A stretch of DNA of 6,052 nucleotides, taken from positions 1-6,052 of the forward strand of contig JALNYR010000052.1 in NCBI GenBank assembly GCA_023229725.1. The letters are read 5' to 3'. Source of the DNA: Dehalococcoidia bacterium. GTDB taxonomy: Bacteria > Chloroflexota > Dehalococcoidia > GIF9 > AB-539-J10. Under the pieces are notes generated by a model. That model ran no database searches. It saw only the letters and a list, made by a program, of their open reading frames with translations, and had not been told where the DNA came from. The stretch's first letter is position 1; each line of letters starts with the position of its first letter. Shown piece after piece: positions 1 to 5,278 of the stretch. Position numbers and translations under genes: made by a program.

Positions 1-1
1 T

Positions 2-775
2 GCCTGCCGTGCCGAAGGAGTGCCCGAGGGTGCGGTGGAGTTCGTTGAGTCCACCGACAGGTCGCTCGTCATGCAGTTGCTTCGCATGCGCCAGTACGTG
101 GACCTCGTCATCCCCCGCGGCGGGGCCGAGCTCATCCGGCTGGTCGCGGAGAACGCGACGATGGCGGTCGTCACCGGCGGCATCGGCGTGTGCCATGCCT
201 TCGTTGACGAGAGCGCGGACGCAGACATGGCGCTCAGGATTGTGAACAACGCGAAGGTGCAGCGGCCGACCGTCTGCAACGCGCTCGACTGCGTCCTGGT
301 GCACCGCGGCATCGCGGGCCGCTTCCTGCCGCAACTGCGTGAGATGTGGCGGAAGGCGGGCGTCCAGATGCGATGCGACGAGGTCTCGCTGAGGATGCTT
401 GACGGACCGGACGGCAACCTGGTTGTGGCAGCGCGCGACGATGACTGGGGCAAGGAGTTCCTCGCCCTCGTGGCGGCCATCAAGGTTGTGGCCGGCCTGG
501 ACGAGGCGCTGGCGCACATACGGCGGTTCGGTTCGGGGCACTCGGAGGCGATAGTCACCGAGAGCTACGGTTCGGCGAATCGATTCCTGACCGAAGTAGA
601 CGCAGCCTGCGTATACGTGAACGCAAGCACGCGCTTCACCGATGGGTCGCAGTTCGGCCTCGGCGCCGAGCTCGGCATCAGCACTCAGAAGTTTCACGCC
701 CGGGGGCCGATGGCGCTGGAAGAAATCACCAGCTACAAGTGGGTCGCACTCGGGACGGGACAGATCCGCGAATAG
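2..775 (+). CDS. proA: Glutamate-5-semialdehyde dehydrogenase (gamma-glutamyl phosphate reductase), C-terminal part
   Basis: ProA reduces gamma-glutamyl phosphate to glutamate-5-semialdehyde with NADPH, the second step of proline synthesis from glutamate, in the cytoplasm. The reading frame is open back to base 2, and the first residues read ACRAEGVPEGAV, which matches the middle of ProA. The GTG at 20 is therefore an internal valine and the true start lies left of the window. About 257 residues are present; the family is about 415-420 long, so roughly 160 N-terminal residues are missing. Visible family motifs are IPRGG, then VTGGIGVCH, then the catalytic-cysteine block RPTVCNALD (Cys codon 275-277), then FGLGAELGIST, and the C-terminal GPMALEEITSYKW typical of ProA. 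The frame is intact to TAG at 773-775. It converges on rph. proB may lie upstream, but that cannot be seen. Confidence 0.96.
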   Translation, partial: ACRAEGVPEGAVEFVESTDRSLVMQLLRMRQYVDLVIPRGGAELIRLVAENATMAVVTGGIGVCHAFVDESADADMALRIVNNAKVQRPTVCNALDCVLVHRGIAGRFLPQLREMWRKAGVQMRCDEVSLRMLDGPDGNLVVAARDDDWGKEFLALVAAIKVVAGLDEALAHIRRFGSGHSEAIVTESYGSANRFLTEVDAACVYVNASTRFTDGSQFGLGAELGISTQKFHARGPMALEEITSYKWVALGTGQIRE

Positions 776-807
776 GGCTCCGGTTGCCCGGGGGCGACGT
801 CGCGTGA

Positions 808-1521
808 CTACTTCAACTCGCGCATCACCTGGCGCTGAAGTTGAAACAGCTTCTCGATTCCCGTCTGTGCTATCCCGAGGAGAGCATCGGCGTCGTCCTT
901 CGTGAACGGGCGGTGTTCGGCGGTCCCCTGGATTTCGACGAACTCGTTCTTGTCGGTCATGACGACGTTGAAGTCCACCTGCGCTCTGAAGTCCTCCTCG
1001 TAGCAGAGGTCAAGCAGGCGCACACCGTCGACGATGCCGACGCTGGTGGCGGCAATCATCTTGGTGATGGGGTTGCCACGCACGATTCCGTTCTTGCGGA
1101 TGCGGTGGAACGCCTGACAGAGGGCCACGTAGGCGCCGGTGATTGCGGCCGTGCGCGTTCCACCATCCGCCTGAATGACATCGCAGTCCACCGTCATCGT
1201 ACGCTCCCCGAAGGCGGTCAGATCGGTGCACGCCCGCAGACTTCTGCCTATGAGTCGCTGTATCTCGTGGCTGCGGCCTGAATCGCGCTCGCGAGGCGTC
1301 CGTGTGAGCGTGGAGCGCGGCAGCATCGAGTACTCCGCTGTCACCCAGCCCTCTCCGGAACCCTTCAGAAATGCGGGCACCCGGTCTTCCATCGTCACCG
1401 AGCAGAGTACGATGGTCTTGCCGAGCTCGATGAGCACTGAGCCCTCGGCGAAGCTCTGGTAGCCGGGCGTCATGCGGATGGGGCGAAGCTCGTCGTCGGC
1501 GCGGTTGTCAATCCTTGCCAT
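808..1521 (-). CDS. rph: Ribonuclease PH (phosphate-dependent tRNA 3'-exonuclease)
   Basis: RNase PH removes nucleotides from the 3' ends of tRNA precursors by phosphorolysis, releasing nucleoside diphosphates; it works in the cytoplasm as a hexameric ring. The 237-residue length matches the family (about 238). Motifs in order: GWVTAEYSMLPRST (residues 58-71), the basic stretch GRSHEIQRLIGRSLRA (82-97), the phosphate-binding loop GGTRT (120-124) inside DVIQADGGTRTAAITGA, DLCYEED (171-177) with a second Asp at 183 (the usual acidic pair, D177/D183, six apart), and EIQGTAE (196-202). All expected catalytic features are present. The ATG at 1519-1521 is preceded on the minus strand by AGGAG (1527-1531 on the plus strand) with 5 nt spacing, which settles the start. 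The gene stands alone and is divergent from the NEW3/ABC operon. The rdgB gene that often follows rph is absent, because proA converges from the other side. Confidence 0.97.
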   Translation of the reverse strand: MARIDNRADDELRPIRMTPGYQSFAEGSVLIELGKTIVLCSVTMEDRVPAFLKGSGEGWVTAEYSMLPRSTLTRTPRERDSGRSHEIQRLIGRSLRACTDLTAFGERTMTVDCDVIQADGGTRTAAITGAYVALCQAFHRIRKNGIVRGNPITKMIAATSVGIVDGVRLLDLCYEEDFRAQVDFNVVMTDKNEFVEIQGTAEHRPFTKDDADALLGIAQTGIEKLFQLQRQVMRELK

Positions 1522-1590
1522 GCACGCTCCTGTCAGAGGGGTTCTTCACGAGAAATTGACATTCAACTGCTACGCTGTCGTCCTCGTGTG

Positions 1591-1620
1591 TTGATATGGT
1601 AAACGCGGTTGGGCTATCAT
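1591..1620 (+). promoter_or_regulatory. Sigma70-type promoter of the NEW3/ABC operon
   Basis: TTGATA (1591-1596, 5/6 to the -35 consensus) is followed by an 18-bp spacer and TATCAT (1615-1620, 5/6 to the -10 consensus). The predicted start is near 1625-1628, giving a leader of about 25 nt that still contains the ribosome site GGGAGG at 1637-1642. This is the best plus-strand promoter match in the gap between rph and the operon, and it sits at the right distance from the first gene. Confidence 0.65.
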
Positions 1621-1625
1621 GTAAA
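1596..1625 (-). promoter_or_regulatory. Candidate promoter for rph
   Basis: Read on the minus strand there is TTTACA (plus 1620-1625; 5/6 to TTGACA), an 18-bp spacer, then TACCAT (plus 1596-1601; 4/6 to TATAAT). Transcription would start near 1589 and give a leader of about 65-70 nt before the rph ATG. The match is modest and other weak choices exist in this 130-bp gap, so confidence is low. It overlaps the plus-strand promoter of the NEW3/ABC operon. Confidence 0.3.
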
Positions 1626-1651
1626 GCTGACTTTTCGGGAGGTCATAGCTT

Positions 1652-2569
1652 ATGCGCAACTCCAGACACATTCGCCTGTTCGCCGCGATGCTCTCGCTCC
1701 TTGTGCTTGGCACAGTGGCGCTAGTTCCTGCCGCGGTTCTTGCCCAGGACGCCGAGGACACGATTCCGGAGATACCGGACCAGCTCTTCGCGAATGCCAA
1801 GTTCCCGTCGATGACGGGTTCAGCGGATTCCACCTTCAAGTTCGAGGTGGAGTTCACCTTTCGCACGGGCGATCCGGTTGGCCGAGCCTTTGACCTGACG
1901 GTCTCCGGCCCGACCGGCTGGCTCACGTACATCGCTGAGTCAACCTACAAACTGGACAGCCAGATATCCGCCATCTTCCTGGAACCCTACTCGGTGAAGA
2001 CGCCGATCGTCGTCGTTGCGGTGGCGCCTTTCTGGCTCTATCCGGAACCGGGCGACTATCCTCTGGAGTTGCTGGTCTCTTCCGGCGACCTCAAGCAGAC
2101 GGTGAGCCTGACCGCGACGATCACGGCTCGGTATGGCCTGACTGCCGAGACCACCAGTGGCCTTCTCAATACGAAGACGACCGCCGGCAAGGCGGCGAAA
2201 TTCGGTGTCAACGTCACCAACACCGGCACCGCGGGTCTGGACAAGGTCACGCTCTCCTCGACGACTCCGACAGGCATCGCGAGCGAAGAGTGGCAGGTCG
2301 CATTCGACCCTGAGACCATCGAGAACCTTGCCGCCGGCGATGCGGTTGAAGTACAGGTGTCGATTACACCGCCGTCGAAGACGGTGGCCGGCGACTACAT
2401 GGTGACACTCAACTTCGATGGCGACCCGGCGCTGTCTTCAGAGCCGCCCGCGCTCGACATGCGCGTGTCGGTGGCGACGAGAACCGCGTGGGGCATCATC
2501 GGCGCGCTGATTGTCGTCGTCGTTGTCGGCGGGCTCGTGTGGGCATTCCGAGCGTTCGGACGGAGGTAA
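1652..2569 (+). CDS. Exported, membrane-anchored protein with tandem NEW3/Ig-like domains (COG1470-like), accessory to an ABC transporter
   Basis: This 305-residue protein has a signal peptide (residues 1-31: basic start, hydrophobic core, probable cleavage after VLA before QD). An extracytoplasmic region follows at about 32-277, then one C-terminal membrane span (about 280-300) and a basic RAFGRR tail, so it should sit outside the membrane held by its C-terminus. Residues 162-276 fit the NEW3 pattern well: TAGKAAKFGVNVTNTGTAGL, then ENLAAGDAVEVQVSITPPSKT, then AGDYMVTL. Residues 55-160 look like a second, diverged copy (TFKFEVEFTF, GPTGW, PEPGDYPLELLVSSGD). NEW3 domains are beta-sandwiches found in extracellular enzymes and COG1470 membrane proteins; no catalytic motif is visible. 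GGGAGG at 1637-1642, 9 nt before the ATG, supports the start. The stop overlaps the next gene's ribosome site, so it is cotranscribed with the ABC genes, and a substrate-capture or docking role is inferred. Confidence 0.85.
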   Translation: MRNSRHIRLFAAMLSLLVLGTVALVPAAVLAQDAEDTIPEIPDQLFANAKFPSMTGSADSTFKFEVEFTFRTGDPVGRAFDLTVSGPTGWLTYIAESTYKLDSQISAIFLEPYSVKTPIVVVAVAPFWLYPEPGDYPLELLVSSGDLKQTVSLTATITARYGLTAETTSGLLNTKTTAGKAAKFGVNVTNTGTAGLDKVTLSSTTPTGIASEEWQVAFDPETIENLAAGDAVEVQVSITPPSKTVAGDYMVTLNFDGDPALSSEPPALDMRVSVATRTAWGIIGALIVVVVVGGLVWAFRAFGRR

Positions 2570-2572
2570 GCC

Positions 2573-3505
2573 GTGGCACAGCTCGTTGTCGAGACCACGG
2601 ATCTGACCAAGAAGTACGGCACGTTCACGGCCGTCAACCGGCTGAACCTGAAGATCGAGGAAGGCGAGGTATTCGGCTTTCTCGGCGCCAATGGGGCCGG
2701 GAAGACGACCACGATGCTCATGCTGCTTGGTCTGACCGAGCCTACTTCGGGAACCGCCCGCGTGTGCGGCATGGACCCTGCCAGAGAGCCGCTCGAAGTG
2801 AAGCGGCTCGTCGGGTATGTGCCCGAACGCGTCGGCTTCTACGAGGAACTCACCGCGAAGCAGAACCTTCGCTACACTGCGGACTTGAACCGGATCAGGC
2901 GTGCCGAGGCCGAAGACAAGATAACCTCGCTGCTCGGCTCCGTTGGGTTGGGCGAGGTCATGGACCATCCCGTCGCTACGTTCTCGCGGGGCATGAAGCA
3001 GCGCCTGGGCCTCGCGGACGTGTGGCTGAAGGACCCGAAGCTTGCGTTTCTCGACGAGCCGACAACCGGCATCGATCCCAACGGCATCGACGACATCCTG
3101 AAGCTCATCTCAAGCATGGCGAAGCGCGGCATCACCATCATCTTCTGCTCACACGTGTTGCCGCAGGTGCAGAAGATTTGCTCGCGTGTCGGCATCCTGT
3201 CCAAGGGGAACCTTGTGGCGGACGGGCCGATCGACCGGCTCGGCCGTGACGCCGCCGCGGCGGGCCGCTACAGGATGGAGGCGGAGGTTGAAGACCTCAA
3301 GGCTTCGGTCGTAGAGGCGGTTCGGAAGACCGAGGGCGTGGAAGAGGTGGAGGCCACCGGCAACATCCTGGTGGTGACGGCACGCAGCGACATGCGCGGG
3401 CAGATCTCGCGTGCAATCATCGATAGCGGCGGGTTGCTTCTCGGCATGAAGATCGAGGAGTACAACCTGGACAAGATCTACAAGCGATTCTCGAAAGAGG
3501 CCTGA
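2573..3505 (+). CDS. ABC transporter ATP-binding protein of the ABC-2 (CcmA/NosF-like) class
   Basis: This is a 310-residue cytoplasmic ATPase that should power the permease encoded next. Seen in order: aromatic A-loop Tyr15, Walker A GANGAGKT (38-45), Q-loop region GYVPERVGFYEELT (81-94), signature FSRGMKQ (137-143), Walker B LAFLDE (157-162, with D161 and catalytic E162), D-loop TGID (165-168) and switch His194 in CSH. The Q-loop position carries Glu85 rather than Gln, and the signature is SRGMKQ rather than SGGQ; the latter is common in this class. About 80 residues follow the core domain (230-310), an appended C-terminal domain usual in this class. It starts with GTG at 2573; GGAGGT at 2562-2567 runs into the upstream stop codon, with 5 nt spacing, and only 3 bases separate the two genes. 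This points to translational coupling. The substrate is unknown. Confidence 0.93.
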   Translation: MAQLVVETTDLTKKYGTFTAVNRLNLKIEEGEVFGFLGANGAGKTTTMLMLLGLTEPTSGTARVCGMDPAREPLEVKRLVGYVPERVGFYEELTAKQNLRYTADLNRIRRAEAEDKITSLLGSVGLGEVMDHPVATFSRGMKQRLGLADVWLKDPKLAFLDEPTTGIDPNGIDDILKLISSMAKRGITIIFCSHVLPQVQKICSRVGILSKGNLVADGPIDRLGRDAAAAGRYRMEAEVEDLKASVVEAVRKTEGVEEVEATGNILVVTARSDMRGQISRAIIDSGGLLLGMKIEEYNLDKIYKRFSKEA

Positions 3506-3510
3506 ACAGC

Positions 3511-4446
3511 ATGTATGCCGTATTTCGAAAAGAGATAGCGGACCACCTGACCAGCAAGAGGTTCATCATCCTGTTTGCGCTCGTGTTCTTGTCGGCAGTG
3601 TTTGCCATCTACATCGCCATCCAGACCATCCGGAGCATGGTCGACCCGACCACGGAGTTCATCTTCCTCAAGATATTCACGACGTCGAGCAGCAACCTGC
3701 CGTCGTTCCTGTTCTTCCTCTCCCTCTTCATCCCGATCGTCGGAATCGCCCTCGGGTTCGACGCAGTCAACAATGAACGCAACTCCGGCAACCTCAGCAG
3801 ACTGATGTCGCAGCCCATCTACCGCGACTCGGTCATCAACGGGAAGTTCCTCGCCGGGCTGGCAGTGCTGTCCATCATGATTGTCGGCGTCGTCCTCATC
3901 GTTGCCGGCCTGGGGCTGCGCATCGTGGGTGTGCCCCCGACGGGCGAGGAAGTGGTGCGGATTCTGGGCTTCGTGGCCATCAGTATCCTGTACGGCGGTT
4001 TCTGGCTGGCGCTCGCCGTCCTGTTCTCCGTGTTCTTCCGGAGGACCGCGACCTCGATGCTCGCATCGCTGGCCGTGTGGATTGTGTTCTTCTTCTTCCT
4101 GAGCGTCATTGCGGGCGCGATTGCGGATGGGGTGGTGCCGGTTGACTCCAATTCCAGCATCGAGGACTTCACGCGCAACGCAACTATCGAGGGGGCGTTG
4201 TCGCGGATATCGCCGTGCACGCTGTACGGCGAAGCCACGATGGGGCTGCTGACGCCGGAATTGGGGACGCTGAATCCGGCCATGCTCATCGTCAGCACCT
4301 ACTCGGGCCGCATGTCGAATCCCCTGCCGCTTGAGGAGAGCCTCATCATCGTATGGCCGCAGATAGTGTCGCTCATCGCGCTGAGCGTCATCTGCTTCGC
4401 GATTTCGTACATCCGCTTCATGCGCGAAGAGATACGCTCAATCTGA
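3511..4446 (+). CDS. ABC-2 family transporter permease (NosY-like)
   Basis: This 311-residue inner-membrane protein has six predicted spans, at about residues 18-38, 65-84, 112-136, 150-176, 182-205 and 279-301. The cytoplasmic loop between spans 2 and 3 holds the family hallmark NNERNSGNLSRLMSQPIYRD followed by GKFLAG (87-115), equivalent to the E-SGTL-LLS-P-R-GK pattern of ABC-2 permeases. With the N-terminus inside, the roughly 73-residue segment between spans 5 and 6 (206-278) lies outside, where the NEW3 protein could contact it; the tail RFMREEIRSI is basic and inside. The ATG lies 5 nt after the ATPase stop, with AGAGG at 3496-3500 (10 nt spacing) as a moderate ribosome site. A single permease gene suggests a homodimer paired with two ATPase subunits. 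It ends the operon, followed by a strong hairpin. Direction is most likely export or membrane-protein maturation, as in other ABC-2 systems (inference). Confidence 0.9.
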   Translation: MYAVFRKEIADHLTSKRFIILFALVFLSAVFAIYIAIQTIRSMVDPTTEFIFLKIFTTSSSNLPSFLFFLSLFIPIVGIALGFDAVNNERNSGNLSRLMSQPIYRDSVINGKFLAGLAVLSIMIVGVVLIVAGLGLRIVGVPPTGEEVVRILGFVAISILYGGFWLALAVLFSVFFRRTATSMLASLAVWIVFFFFLSVIAGAIADGVVPVDSNSSIEDFTRNATIEGALSRISPCTLYGEATMGLLTPELGTLNPAMLIVSTYSGRMSNPLPLEESLIIVWPQIVSLIALSVICFAISYIRFMREEIRSI

Positions 4447-4477
4447 GGCTTTGCCTTGTTCGCGAGGGCCGTTGTTG

Positions 4478-4510
4478 ACGGGCCCGCCGGGAATGCCGGC
4501 GGGCCCGTTT
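4478..4510 (+). terminator. Rho-independent terminator of the NEW3/ABC operon
   Basis: There is a perfect 13-bp GC-rich stem (4478-4490 pairs with 4496-4508), a 5-nt loop GAATG, and then a short T run (4508-4510, then GT). The T tract is short for a classic terminator, but the stem is very stable and it sits 31 bp after the permease stop. The other strand has no T run after the stem, so it should work in the plus direction. Confidence 0.75.
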
Positions 4511-4511
4511 G

Positions 4512-4540
4512 TATACAGGTGCCGGGCTTTGCGATATGAT
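4512..4540 (+). promoter_or_regulatory. Promoter for the plsY-like/permease unit
   Basis: TATACA (4512-4517, 4/6 to -35) is followed by a 17-bp spacer and TATGAT (4535-4540, 5/6 to -10). It begins immediately after the terminator hairpin, so the next genes appear to be transcribed separately. The predicted start near 4547 leaves a leader of about 92 nt before the plsY-like gene. Confidence 0.55.
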
Positions 4541-4612
4541 GTGCCCGCGACGGCGGTCTCTTGTGGGGCGGACCCGGTCGCTTTTGTCCGTCGTTTCACG
4601 ACAAGGTCCCGC

Positions 4613-4636
4613 ATGATGGCGCTGCAATTGGTGTGA
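4613..4636 (+). other. Possible seven-codon leader ORF ahead of the plsY-like gene
   Basis: An ATG ATG pair at 4613 opens a seven-codon frame, MMALQLV, ending with TGA at 4634-4636, just 2 nt before the ATG at 4639. AAGGT at 4603-4607 lies 5 nt before its start, whereas the plsY-like gene itself has only a weak GGTG. A ribosome finishing the short frame could restart on plsY (translational coupling). A chance occurrence is quite possible. Confidence 0.25.
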
Positions 4637-4638
4637 GC

Positions 4639-5262
4639 ATGATGGAACTCGCGGCGATTGTGGCGGGCTACCTCATCGGCTCTCTGCCGTTTTCCTACGC
4701 AATTCCCAGGCTGCGACTGGGCATCGACATCAGGAGCGTCGATATCGGCAATGTCGGCGCCGGCAGCGTGATTCGTACCGTGGGGCTTCGCGAGGGCATC
4801 GCCGCGCTGATAGGGGATGTCGGCAAGGGCACGGCGGCGGTCCTGCTGGCCGGTGCCATGGAAGTGGGCATCGTGTGGATACTTGGCGCCGGCTTCGCAG
4901 CAGTGCTCGGCCACATCTTCCCCGTGTACATCGGCTTCCGCGGGGGGCAGGGCGTGGCAACCGCCATTGGGGTGTTCGGCGCACTTGCTCCCAAGGCGAT
5001 GGGTCTCACTCTTGCCGTCATGGGCATCGTCCTGTTGCTCAACATCCACACCGGGGCTTCCCGGCGGTTGTTCCTCACTGCCGCGTGTGCGGCTCCGGTT
5101 CTGCCGGTGCTCATCTACGTGGTGTATCAGTCGTGGCTGCTGGTCCTGTATGCCCTTGCCCTGATCGGCTTCGTCGCGTTCCGCAATCGCGAGCGCTTGA
5201 GACACCCGCGGTCGATAACGCGCCGCCTGCTCGGAGAAACCGATGGCCGGGAGCAAACGTGA
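4639..5262 (+). CDS. PlsY-family membrane protein (glycerol-3-phosphate acyltransferase-like), divergent
   Basis: PlsY transfers an acyl group from acyl-phosphate (made by PlsX) to glycerol-3-phosphate at the inner membrane, starting phospholipid synthesis. This 207-residue, very hydrophobic protein has the family length (E. coli about 205) and pattern: GYLIGSLPFSY at the N-terminus, a motif-1 region DIGNVGAGSVIR (35-46), motif 2 GHIFPVYIGFRGGQGVAT (91-108) and a C-terminal motif 3 RHPRSITRRLLGE (188-200). Family membership is clear, but key positions differ. The GSGN of motif 1 reads DIGN, so its Ser is Ile36; the GGK Lys of motif 2 is Gln104; the motif-3 Asn is Ser192. Arg46, His189 and Glu200 remain. 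It may be a paralogue with altered or lost activity, so no gene symbol is given. The start is ATG 4639 or the adjacent ATG 4642, since neither has a strong ribosome site; homologues begin at this point, so a longer frame from 4561 is unlikely. Confidence 0.82.
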   Translation: MMELAAIVAGYLIGSLPFSYAIPRLRLGIDIRSVDIGNVGAGSVIRTVGLREGIAALIGDVGKGTAAVLLAGAMEVGIVWILGAGFAAVLGHIFPVYIGFRGGQGVATAIGVFGALAPKAMGLTLAVMGIVLLLNIHTGASRRLFLTAACAAPVLPVLIYVVYQSWLLVLYALALIGFVAFRNRERLRHPRSITRRLLGETDGREQT

Positions 5263-5278
5263 CAGCAAGAGGAGACAC

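Noticed and set aside
783..803. The palindrome GCGACGTCGC (794-803) and a short GTTGCC/GGCGAC hairpin between the proA and rph stops, considered as a shared terminator
   Set aside because: The palindrome has no loop, the hairpin has only 6 bp including a wobble pair, and no T run follows on either strand.
1556..1561. A perfect TTGACA box on the plus strand upstream of the NEW3 gene
   Set aside because: No acceptable -10 box lies 16-18 bp downstream (the sequence there is CG-rich), and the TTGATA/TATCAT pair nearer the gene is a better promoter.
2513..2527. A run of GTC/GTT triplets resembling a microsatellite
   Set aside because: It simply encodes the valine-rich core of the C-terminal membrane span of the NEW3 protein.
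2438..2968. A 176-codon minus-strand open frame opposite the NEW3/ATPase junction
   Set aside because: It is antisense to the Walker A region of a clear ATPase and shows no family resemblance; a GC-driven shadow frame.
4451..4636. A 61-codon plus-strand frame between the permease and the plsY-like gene
   Set aside because: It starts at a TTG without a ribosome site and reads straight through the terminator and the promoter. Only its last seven codons are of possible interest as a leader frame.
4561..4638. An N-terminal extension of the plsY-like frame from the upstream start codon at 4561
   Set aside because: The extra 26 residues are polar and unlike any PlsY start. Homologues begin at the M(M)ELAAIVAGYLIGS point, and the extension would consume most of the leader.
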